Below are positions 1 through 7,592 of a stretch of 14,898 nt of DNA, piece by piece (within the stretch, counting starts at the first letter, position 1; each line of letters starts with the position of its first letter). The stretch spans positions 1 through 14,898 of the forward strand of contig CAYFWF010000067.1 in assembly GCA_964346815.1 (NCBI GenBank), in the 5' to 3' direction. The position numbers and the translations under genes are program-made. Source of the DNA: CAYFWF01 sp964346815. Its GTDB lineage: Bacteria; Acidobacteriota; Aminicenantia; Aminicenantales; Aminicenantaceae. The notes below the pieces were generated by a model. It did no database searches. It was not told the origin of the DNA and saw nothing but the letters and a program-made list of their open reading frames with translations.

Positions 1-36
1 CTGGCAGATCCTGTCGAATCTCTACGATATGAATGA
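1..36 (+). CDS. C-terminal tail of an FtsX/MacB-type permease (partial)
   Basis: The first frame of the window reads LADPVESLRYE and then TGA at 34-36. This matches the extreme C-terminus of MacB/FtsX-family permeases; the full permease later in this window ends ANPSDSLRYE. Only 11 codons are present, so the call rests on this tail motif and on the paralogue at 11655-14231. The gene body lies outside the window. The gene is convergent with the minus-strand GWxTD gene, whose stop is 70 bp away. No convincing terminator hairpin with a T-run is visible in the gap. Confidence 0.65.
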   Translation: MADPVESLRYE

Positions 37-106
37 CATTGAATTAGTCGCTGAGCAATAGCTGATGCAAATGTCGAGCCAAGGATGGGGGGCTTGTGTT
101 AAACCT

Positions 107-2185
107 TTATCGTTTTAGATTTGTGACGATCTTTTTTAGCTCTTCTTGGTTGGGATTGATCTCCAGGGACCTTTCCCATGCAATCAGCGCTTCTTTCACA
201 TTTCCAAGCCTGTAGTAGCATTCTCCAAGCGAGTTCAAAACATTTAAATTTGTGCCAGCACGCGAGAGATAGGATTTATAGAATAAAATGGCTTCTTCAT
301 ATTCTTGCAGAGCCTTGCATGATGCTGCTAAGAGCAAAAGGGCTTGGTAATTTTTTTCTGGATTTTCCGAAAAAGGGAGGAGAATTGTTTTTGCTTTTCT
401 ATACTCCTTCTTATCATAAAGGAGTTGGCCGTATCCCAGAGCATACTCTAATGATGTCGGAACTTCGATATAAGCCTTCTGGAGATATTTTTCTGCCTCT
501 TGAATGTTGCCCTTTTTAGCGAATTGGCTGCCAAGAACAAAAGTGTAGAGAACATTCTGGGCAGAAGGCATAACTTTGGAGATGATCCATGGCCGAGGTA
601 AACCGGTTGAAGGAGATATTTCGAATTCTTTTTCGTCAGCAAGAATGGTTCTTTTTTCGCTGTCTAAGATCGACACTTTGATTCTGTAATAGTCCGGAGG
701 GAAGCTATGCAGAGGGAACTGTTCGATTATGTTTTTTTGGGCGAATATCTTTAATTCTTTTTCCTGGGTGAGGAACTCTTCTTCTTTCCGATAAAAAGTA
801 AAGATTATTGTCCCTTTTTCGTGGAGTTCTTTCGTGAAGCCAAATGTTTGAAAAAAAACTATTAGAGCTTCTTCGGGATGAAAAATGTTTCCTGCCTGAC
901 TGGAGATTTGGAAGTCCGACACTGCAAAAGGACGATTCGTATCCTGTTGGAGAGTTCCTTGTTTTAATTGATATCCTAATAGAATGGGAGTCATACTGGG
1001 ATGTGCTTGGTTGGCTGGGATCGAAACCTGTTTCTCAAAAGAGGTGAATTCCTTCGAGATAGTATTCTTCATCAATAGGCTGAATTTGTATTCTCCGGCA
1101 ACCAGAGGAATCATATCTTGAATGACAATTGAGGTCTTTTGCACATCTTCTATTTGCTCTCTATCGAAATTTAGAGGAAAAGTCTTTTCATACTGGAAAA
1201 TTACCCTGCCATCCAGCTCGGTCACTATGCCATTTAAATCAAAATTGATGCTGTACTTGTCCTCATAGGAAAGGACAGAAAGCCGTTCAGGCTGGATAGA
1301 ATAATGCAGAAAGAAAATTCCGGATTCATCTTGGATCACTTGAGCCAGGCTCTTACTCCCGATATAATTTGCAGTATATTCCACCTCTACTAAATCTTTG
1401 AATTTCAGAAGGGCTTCTGCATATTCCGAGTCCACTGTCTTCTCTGGGATTGAATGGATTCGGTTTATTAACATTTCTGATGCCAAAGAAGGATGCCCAT
1501 ATGATGGAGTTTCTCCTGGAATCAGTGAGATTGAAACCTCAGCCAGACGAGGATCAAATTTTCGAAGCTGTTCATAAGCCGTAAATATGTTGGTCGGATC
1601 TCCCTGGTAATTTACCAGCAAATTTGCAGGTCCATCTTGGGCGGGACTGTAAAGTACGAATTCTCCTATCCCCCCTTTTTTAAAAAAGACAATGTTGAAG
1701 TGCGATGGAACTCCGAATTCGGGCTTTCCCTCGTAGGTCCATATCCGAGCGGGGTGAACATAGCTTTCGACTTCATATCTTCCGATATCCAGAGGGGGAC
1801 CCAGAACGATGTAAATTCTTCCCCTGTCTGTCTGCCATCCCTCTCTTGTCGTCCCTCTGCCAAAATATTTGTTAGCGTAGGCAATTCTTCGATAGTGCTC
1901 TTCCTTGAATTCGTTTTGAGGAGTCCCAGGGGTCGGATCTCTCTGCTTCCAGAATGCGTTGATAAAAATATTCCTTTCTTTGTCCGATTCAAGCTGAAGG
2001 AAAATCTCTTTCTCTTTCGGAGTGATGATGTACACAACATCCTTTTCCAGCCAGTCTTTAAAGTGCTGAGGCGTATTTTCCCTGGCCTTATCTTCCTTAT
2101 CCTGGCCCGTTCCAAGAATGGCCGTCAATGATAAGAATAATGGTAAAAGAAATGCCGACACCAGCTGAAGATTGATTTTATTCAT
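107..2185 (-). CDS. GWxTD-domain protein with C-terminal TPR repeats, secreted
   Basis: A 692-residue protein. Residues 1-27 form a typical signal peptide (MNKINLQLVSAFLLPLFLSL, then TAILGTGQ), so it is exported, probably to the periplasm. The family-defining GWQTD sits at residues 116-120, followed by RGRIYIVLGPP. The preceding stretch, with FINAFWKQRDPTPGT at about 75-90, is typical of GWxTD-domain proteins, which are frequent in Acidobacteria-like genomes and have no established biochemical role. The middle (about 200-540) looks beta-rich and is not recognised. Residues about 555-690 hold TPR-like helical pairs (for example AEKYLQKAYIEVPTSLEYAL and ALIAWERSLEINPNQEEL), suggesting a protein-interaction role. 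The start ATG overlaps the stop of the upstream sulfatase-fold gene as ATGA, so the two are translationally coupled and probably act together. A run of three homohexamers (1670-1687) lies inside the coding region. Confidence 0.88.
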   Translation of the reverse strand: MNKINLQLVSAFLLPLFLSLTAILGTGQDKEDKARENTPQHFKDWLEKDVVYIITPKEKEIFLQLESDKERNIFINAFWKQRDPTPGTPQNEFKEEHYRRIAYANKYFGRGTTREGWQTDRGRIYIVLGPPLDIGRYEVESYVHPARIWTYEGKPEFGVPSHFNIVFFKKGGIGEFVLYSPAQDGPANLLVNYQGDPTNIFTAYEQLRKFDPRLAEVSISLIPGETPSYGHPSLASEMLINRIHSIPEKTVDSEYAEALLKFKDLVEVEYTANYIGSKSLAQVIQDESGIFFLHYSIQPERLSVLSYEDKYSINFDLNGIVTELDGRVIFQYEKTFPLNFDREQIEDVQKTSIVIQDMIPLVAGEYKFSLLMKNTISKEFTSFEKQVSIPANQAHPSMTPILLGYQLKQGTLQQDTNRPFAVSDFQISSQAGNIFHPEEALIVFFQTFGFTKELHEKGTIIFTFYRKEEEFLTQEKELKIFAQKNIIEQFPLHSFPPDYYRIKVSILDSEKRTILADEKEFEISPSTGLPRPWIISKVMPSAQNVLYTFVLGSQFAKKGNIQEAEKYLQKAYIEVPTSLEYALGYGQLLYDKKEYRKAKTILLPFSENPEKNYQALLLLAASCKALQEYEEAILFYKSYLSRAGTNLNVLNSLGECYYRLGNVKEALIAWERSLEINPNQEELKKIVTNLKR

Positions 2186-4311
2186 TCTCTTATCTTTTCT
2201 TTTAACTCTTTCTTGAGCCTTTCTATGACTTGCCTGACCTCCTCGATGTCTTTTCTATATTCTTGAGGGGAAGCAGTTTTAATAAATAATTCGAAGAAAT
2301 GGAGGGCTTTGTGTTTTTGACCCATTCTAAGGTAGACGCGTCCCAGATTATAAAGAGTGTCCGTCTGCTGAGGATCGAGCTCGATAGACTTTTCCCAACT
2401 GTCGAGAGCCTTTTCAACCAGACCTTGACGGTAGTACGCCACACCGAGGCCGTTAAAGGCAGAAGCCAGACGGTCGTCGACAGAGATTGTCTTTTGGTAC
2501 ACTGCGATGGCTGAGTCATATTCTTTTTGGGCAAGATAGCAATTTCCCAGATTATTCATTGCCATTGCGTAATTTTTATCCAGGGAAATTGATCTTTTGA
2601 AGGCGTGGATGGCTTTTTCAACCTGACCGGTTTTAAAATAGCTTACGCCCAGATAATTGTAGGCTTCAGCATAGTTATTATCTTGTTGAACAACTCTTTC
2701 CAAAGTCTCTATGGACTTCTCAAGTTTGCCCGCTTCTTGGTAGTAGAGCCCTAATCTTGCCAGAAGGGGATTATTCGTATCATCCATTTTGGCGGCTTTT
2801 TCTAACAACTCTAAGGCATCATCCAGCTTGCCCATCTTGTAATAATTGTAGGAAGCGTACTCATAGGCCATGATAAGATTTGGCTGTTTCTGGAGAACCT
2901 CTTTGTACATCAGGTCTGCCAATTCCAGGTTTCCCGTCTCTGAAGCAATGATTGCCTCATTAAAAAGATTATCCAATTCTATCATGGTCTTGGGATCAGG
3001 CCGTTCCTCATCACTTCCTACACTTCTTCCGGTGATATAGCCCAGGGACATCAGCTTTCTTCTGGTTTCTTCATCCATTCTGCCCTTTAACACATCGGAA
3101 GACAGAGATGAAGAGCTGGAGTGAATCAAACCTTTCAATTGTTCTTTAAGACGTTTTGCGATTTCAGGTTTTTGGTTCAGTATATTGATCTCCTCTTTAG
3201 GGTCACTCAAGAGGCCGTAGAGCTCTGGGATAGGAGCATCGATATATTTCCACTCCCTGGTTCGGATCCCTTGAAGCGGCGCCCAGTTGCGATCCATCAT
3301 GGCTGCCACCGATTCAATGTAGCACGCTTTATTGGGAAGAGACGCTCCCTCAAGCATTGCTGATCTCAGAGATTTTCCCTGCATATCTGGAATGTGGTCC
3401 CAGCCCATCAAATCCAGAACAGTGGGCATGACGTCGATAAGTCCTACTTGATCGGAAACCACCTTATTTTCAGGCAGAACACGCGGGCTGTGAAAAATCA
3501 AAGGCACTCTTAGGGTTGAATCATAGATAAAGATTCCGTGGGTTTTTTCTCTGTGTTCTCCTAGGCCCTCTCCATGGTCAGAAGTCAGTACAATAAGAGT
3601 CTTCTCCCATAGTCTGAGCCGATCCAGTCTGTCCAAAAGTTCTCCTATTACGTGGTCTGTGTAAGCAATCTCACCGTCATATTCTCGGCCAGCATAGTCC
3701 TGATCAAGAGGTGAAGGAGGTTCGTAGGGGGCATGAGGGTCGAAGTAGTGGATCCAAACAAAAAATCTTTCATTTTTGTTGTTTGTGATCCAATCGAGGG
3801 CATTTTTGTTTACCTCCTCTGCCTTTCTCTCTATAAAGGAGAGGTCTCGAACAATATTTTTGCTCCCATAAAAATCATCATAGACATCGAAGCCCTTGTT
3901 CAATCCGAAGCGGGAATCCAGAGGGAATGCACCCACAAATGCTGCTGTTTTGTATCCTTTATCCTTCATGATTTCAGCAAGAGTGAGATTGAACGACGGA
4001 AGACGATAGCCGTTGTCTCGGACTCCATGATGCAGGGGGAGATTTCCGGTGAACAAGGAACAGTGAGAGGGGAGTGTAAGCGGGACATGACAGAACGCAT
4101 TCGAGAAAATAACGCCTTTTTGGCCCAATCTGTCGATGTGGGGGGTCTTGATTTTTTCATAGCCGTAAATACCTGTGTGATCGGCTCTCAAAGTATCTAT
4201 GGTGATCACCAGGAGGTTGAGCGTGTCTCCGAGGTCAGAAAGGGCAGGGGTTTTCCCCAAGATGAGAATGATGATAATCAGATAAAAGATGACAAGCCGC
4301 TTGGAGACCAT
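2182..4311 (-). CDS. Sulfatase/alkaline-phosphatase-fold hydrolase or transferase with TPR tail
   Basis: From the ATG at 4311 the product is 709 residues and begins MVSKRLVIFYLIIIILILGK, a signal peptide or membrane anchor. The open frame extends upstream to a TTG at 4374, but that adds 21 residues ahead of the signal and has no better ribosome site, so the ATG is preferred. The fold is shown by ITIDTLRADH (metal Asp about 39), LTLPSHCSLFTG (about 78-89), IHYFDPHAPYEPP, and TSDHGEGLGEH with a following THG (about 244-260). The nucleophile position of the C/S-x-P-S-R sulfatase signature is Thr79 (codon at 4075-4077, T-L-P-S-H). Formylglycine formation therefore looks impossible. Thr is the nucleophile in phosphoethanolamine and lipoteichoic-acid transferases of the same fold, so a phospho- or other transferase or hydrolase is equally likely. 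Residues about 450-700 are tandem TPRs (for example AEAYNYLGVSYFKTGQVEKA). The gene overlaps the downstream GWxTD gene by 4 bp. The substrate is unknown. Confidence 0.87.
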   Translation of the reverse strand: MVSKRLVIFYLIIIILILGKTPALSDLGDTLNLLVITIDTLRADHTGIYGYEKIKTPHIDRLGQKGVIFSNAFCHVPLTLPSHCSLFTGNLPLHHGVRDNGYRLPSFNLTLAEIMKDKGYKTAAFVGAFPLDSRFGLNKGFDVYDDFYGSKNIVRDLSFIERKAEEVNKNALDWITNNKNERFFVWIHYFDPHAPYEPPSPLDQDYAGREYDGEIAYTDHVIGELLDRLDRLRLWEKTLIVLTSDHGEGLGEHREKTHGIFIYDSTLRVPLIFHSPRVLPENKVVSDQVGLIDVMPTVLDLMGWDHIPDMQGKSLRSAMLEGASLPNKACYIESVAAMMDRNWAPLQGIRTREWKYIDAPIPELYGLLSDPKEEINILNQKPEIAKRLKEQLKGLIHSSSSSLSSDVLKGRMDEETRRKLMSLGYITGRSVGSDEERPDPKTMIELDNLFNEAIIASETGNLELADLMYKEVLQKQPNLIMAYEYASYNYYKMGKLDDALELLEKAAKMDDTNNPLLARLGLYYQEAGKLEKSIETLERVVQQDNNYAEAYNYLGVSYFKTGQVEKAIHAFKRSISLDKNYAMAMNNLGNCYLAQKEYDSAIAVYQKTISVDDRLASAFNGLGVAYYRQGLVEKALDSWEKSIELDPQQTDTLYNLGRVYLRMGQKHKALHFFELFIKTASPQEYRKDIEEVRQVIERLKKELKEKIRE

Positions 4312-4402
4312 GTGAATTGCGATTTTTGGGAATTTGCTCACTGCACTTAGGCAAAACTGTCGATAATGAATCAAGCTCTCAAATAATAAGATATCACATA
4401 GT

Positions 4403-4432
4403 AAAAAAAAGGGGAACTCTCTCGAGTCCCCC
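4403..4432 (-). terminator. Rho-independent terminator after the TonB receptor gene
   Basis: Read on the minus strand, the RNA would form GGGGGACTC-GAGA-GAGTTCCCC: a 9-bp stem with one G-U pair and a 4-base loop, followed directly by eight U (plus strand A-run 4403-4410). It lies 34 bp past the receptor stop codon and ahead of the sulfatase-fold gene, so it ends the receptor transcript. There is no T-run on the other side, so it is one-directional. Confidence 0.9.
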
Positions 4433-4466
4433 TTCTTATCGCTTCAGCTTTTAAATCAACAGAGAG

Positions 4467-7310
4467 CTAAAACTGCCATTTTACTCCCAATCTCAAGATT
4501 CTTGGAGCCAGGACCGTAAAGATGCTGTGATAACCTGACCAGGACTCCTCGTCCCAGTCCAGCGTCTTGTTCGAATTGAAGGTATTGAATAGGTCAGCCA
4601 TAACTTCAATAAGTCCAAATTCTCCGAGCCTGAAAATCTTACTCAGCCTGAAATCAGCAATCAGTAAATTCGGGAATCTTTCGCTTCCGTATTTCTGGGT
4701 CTCGATTTGTTCCCACCCCTGATTCAATTTTTCATAGAAGTACCTCTGAGTAGGAAATCCGGAACGATAGTTGAGGAAGCCGCCGAAGGTGAATCCGAGT
4801 GGGAGTTCTACACTGCCTATAACTTTGATGATCAGCGGAGCATCGTTCCATTGTGGCACACCATCCTGGAATTCCAGGTTGTTGGGATCGTCTACGGCCT
4901 CGAGCGGGCGTTTTACATTGGTTTTTCCATAGGTCAAAGATGCCATCAACTGCCATTTATCTGCATACCTTTTGGTCAGGACAAACTCAATACCTCGGAA
5001 TGACTCCTCATATCCGGGGCGCTCGTGGACATAGTAATCGATAACTCCAATTTTCTCGTCGTTCAATTCATAAGCCGTAACATTCCCGCCGTCATCCCCA
5101 GTCCCTAAGTCTCCATCGGGTCCAGGATCCTGGACGGTCAGTGGAGTATAGTCAGCCTGTGGATCAATAGCGAGATTATCCGTCCACATAAATCTCTTGT
5201 TATTGCGGTACATGAAATTCGCGCTGAAGCCCAAGTTATGGGTGAGTTTTCTCTCGAAACCTACTGTGAATTCATCGATATAGGGAGATTTCAGATCGGG
5301 ATCGATTGCATATTTTGTGGCAATATCTGTATATCTGATGGAACCGAGTTCATCTGTCTGGGCCATTTTATCGCCATTGGCATCATCCCAGGAATAGTCG
5401 ACTTCCCAGTAGCTGGTTTCAATCACCCTCCATGCTGGTTCATAGCTGGCCTGGAAGGAATACCGGGCAAAGTTGGCTTTGAAGATGTTCTTCCCGTCAT
5501 TCAACAGGTCAAATGTGAAACCCACTCGAGGATAGAGGGTGTTCCATGATACGACATTTTTTTTCGCAGGCGCATGCAAAGGCACAGGTTCTCCTGTTCT
5601 CTGGGTATAATAATCGGTCCATATATTTCCTGGGACTGAAGTCTCGTTGATGTGCATGTGCGTGCTGTCAAACCTTATGCCAACATTGAGCGTGATGTGC
5701 TTCTTCAAGGAAAAGGTGTCTTGGATATAGGCAGAATATATCTCATTCGTCTGAGACCACTTGACCTCCCGGAATGTCCATACTCGATAGGGTCCTGTTC
5801 TGTCTGGATAGTCGACGTAGAGGGTGTGGTTTCCCGGGTATTTACGGGTTGTGTGGAAGGGTGTGTTCTGGTATTCAAAACCGACCTTAAGTTCATGGTC
5901 TCCTCCCAGGAAATCATCTTTGAAATAATCCGCATAGCCAGAGAGCGCATATCTGTCGCTGTAGTACCAGGTATATTGGTAGTAGGCGTCATCATACATC
6001 CGTCTATAAGGCTCCGAGTAATAGACTAAGACCGCAGGTTGGCTCATATCCACGCTGTCTTGAGGGGCGAGCTGGTAGTACATGTTGTACCACCCAAATT
6101 TGAAATTCAACAGGAGGTCCGAACTCAGTGTCCATGTATCTTCCAGGTGGTAGAACCAGGAGGGAGAATCCTGGAAATACGTCGTTTCGGGAGGCCGCCT
6201 GGGCCCAGCAGACCGATTGGGCATGGCTTTGGCGTCGTAATTCACCCAGCCCATAAACTTATTGTTGTCTGTTATCTGCCAAGAGAGTTTTCCGACCCAG
6301 TGCTTCAGGTCAGTATATTCTGTTCCAGGTTTGCCATCCACCTCGTAGCCGATGATGAACCGGTTGATCTCCGTCCTGCGGAAAGCCGTGTAAAACCAAA
6401 GCTTATCTTTAAGGATCGGTCCTCCCAGATCACCACCGTAGTCATAAACATAATCTGTCGGGTTTCCGAATCCCACATCTTCATACTCCGGGTCATCCTC
6501 AGGAATGTTGTTTGCCTGGAGGCTCTCTGTCTCTCCATAGAGGCTGATCTGTCCGCTGAACTTATTCCCGCCTGATTTTGTGATCATGTTGAGGGCAACC
6601 CCGGAAGTCTGAATATCGATGGAATGGGCTCCTGTCTCGATCGAGATCTCCTCAAATGAATCAAAATCAAAGTACATGGCTGTAGCACCGTTGGCAGCCG
6701 CATCGGTGACCTGGATTCCGTCCAGATTGTATGCGGTTTGGCCCGACATGGTGCCATGGGCATATCCCCTGCTTTGCTGTCCGCTCCTGCTTCCACCGAT
6801 GTTTTGCCTGTTCATGACCATTCCCGGAGTCATTTCCATAAGCACCCAGGGATCCCGTGCACTGGGAACTTTCTCTAATATATCCCTCGTGAAGCTGGTC
6901 ATTATAGTGCTCGTTTTTACGTCTATGACTGGGGTTTCTCCCACCACTGTAACCGTCTCTTCCAGTGCAGACACCTCCAGGGCTGCATTGACAGTGGTTG
7001 TTTTTCTGATGGCTACCTCAACATTCGTTTTCACCAGTGTCTTGAATCCTGGCATTTCAAATGTAACTTCATATTTTCCTACAGGCATCAGTACAAATCT
7101 GAAGTTTCCGTTAGCAGTTGTAACCGTGGATTGTATCCCTTTTATAAGAGCTTCGCTTCGTATGGTGACAGTCACGCCCGGTAAGGGGGTTCCCTCGTGG
7201 TCGACAACTTTGCCGCTGATGGCTCCTGTCTGGAGTGTATCCTGTGCTCCTAGCAGAACTGCAAGGAAAAATAGGGAAAAAATAAATGGGCAAATTTTCC
7301 TGCTAAACAT
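4467..7310 (-). CDS. TonB-dependent receptor, Oar-like, with N-terminal carboxypeptidase-regulatory-like domain
   Basis: A 947-residue outer-membrane receptor for TonB-energised uptake. Residues 1-22 are a signal peptide ending LLGAQ. Residues about 28-112 form the carboxypeptidase-regulatory-like beta domain (ISGKVVDHEGTPLPGVTVTI, then GNFRFVLMPVGKYEVTFEMP). ETVTVV at 118-123 is a plausible TonB box. The plug spans about 130-245 and includes AYNLDGIQVTD and NMITKSGGNKFSGQ. The rest is beta-barrel with many aromatic-rich strands, ending RLGVKWQF with the terminal Phe usual for BAM-assembled barrels. The length suits the Oar-like class. The ATG at 7310 is fixed by AGGAGGTGAA immediately upstream (7311-7320). 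The ligand cannot be read from sequence; the nearest upstream genes (RpiR regulator, cyanophycinase-type peptidase) suggest a peptide, but receptors of this class are numerous in such genomes and the link is inference. It is monocistronic by its promoter and terminator. Confidence 0.93.
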   Translation of the reverse strand: MFSRKICPFIFSLFFLAVLLGAQDTLQTGAISGKVVDHEGTPLPGVTVTIRSEALIKGIQSTVTTANGNFRFVLMPVGKYEVTFEMPGFKTLVKTNVEVAIRKTTTVNAALEVSALEETVTVVGETPVIDVKTSTIMTSFTRDILEKVPSARDPWVLMEMTPGMVMNRQNIGGSRSGQQSRGYAHGTMSGQTAYNLDGIQVTDAAANGATAMYFDFDSFEEISIETGAHSIDIQTSGVALNMITKSGGNKFSGQISLYGETESLQANNIPEDDPEYEDVGFGNPTDYVYDYGGDLGGPILKDKLWFYTAFRRTEINRFIIGYEVDGKPGTEYTDLKHWVGKLSWQITDNNKFMGWVNYDAKAMPNRSAGPRRPPETTYFQDSPSWFYHLEDTWTLSSDLLLNFKFGWYNMYYQLAPQDSVDMSQPAVLVYYSEPYRRMYDDAYYQYTWYYSDRYALSGYADYFKDDFLGGDHELKVGFEYQNTPFHTTRKYPGNHTLYVDYPDRTGPYRVWTFREVKWSQTNEIYSAYIQDTFSLKKHITLNVGIRFDSTHMHINETSVPGNIWTDYYTQRTGEPVPLHAPAKKNVVSWNTLYPRVGFTFDLLNDGKNIFKANFARYSFQASYEPAWRVIETSYWEVDYSWDDANGDKMAQTDELGSIRYTDIATKYAIDPDLKSPYIDEFTVGFERKLTHNLGFSANFMYRNNKRFMWTDNLAIDPQADYTPLTVQDPGPDGDLGTGDDGGNVTAYELNDEKIGVIDYYVHERPGYEESFRGIEFVLTKRYADKWQLMASLTYGKTNVKRPLEAVDDPNNLEFQDGVPQWNDAPLIIKVIGSVELPLGFTFGGFLNYRSGFPTQRYFYEKLNQGWEQIETQKYGSERFPNLLIADFRLSKIFRLGEFGLIEVMADLFNTFNSNKTLDWDEESWSGYHSIFTVLAPRILRLGVKWQF

Positions 7311-7393
7311 TTCACCTCCTTAGGTAATGATAGATTTTAAATGCTGAACTCTTCCCCTTTCTCACCTCCTCCCGATTCGAGCGATGAAAATTT

Positions 7394-7437
7394 AATTTCA
7401 TATTTTATATGTTATGAAATTTATTTTTCTATTTCAA
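7394..7437 (-). promoter_or_regulatory. Promoter of the TonB receptor with overlapping inverted repeat
   Basis: On the minus strand a -35-like TTGAAA (7432-7437) is 17 bp from a -10-like TAACAT (7409-7414). A perfect 9-bp inverted repeat, AATTTCATA (7394-7402) and TATGAAATT (7413-7421) with a 10-bp spacer, overlaps the -10 and the likely transcription start. Additional TGAAA (7385-7389) and TTTCA (7432-7436) half-sites flank it. This geometry suits a repressor operator. The adjacent RpiR-family gene is the obvious candidate regulator, but nothing here proves binding. The leader from the start site to the ATG is about 90 nt. Confidence 0.5.
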
Positions 7438-7592
7438 GCAGTTATTTATCAAACAGAAATTAAATCTTACTTTACAAGCCTCGATTGATCGAAGTGGTTA
7501 AAGGTGCCTCTCAAAAAAGACATCGTTGTGGCTATTGGAAAAAGCACACTCGAAGAATTCTGGGTAAGAGACTCGGCTTGAGAAAATAAAAC

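Noticed and set aside
1..106. Terminator in the convergent gap at the left edge (AGCC ... GGCT near 75-95)
   Set aside because: Stem is only about 4 bp with a long loop and no T-run on either strand.
3733..4350. Plus-strand open frame of 205 codons opposite the sulfatase-fold gene
   Set aside because: Fully antisense to conserved catalytic motifs; no domain and no ribosome site.
6619..7323. Long plus-strand open frame (234 codons) opposite the receptor N-terminus
   Set aside because: Antisense to a receptor with clear domain motifs; the translation has no recognisable domain and the frame arises from codon bias of the real gene.
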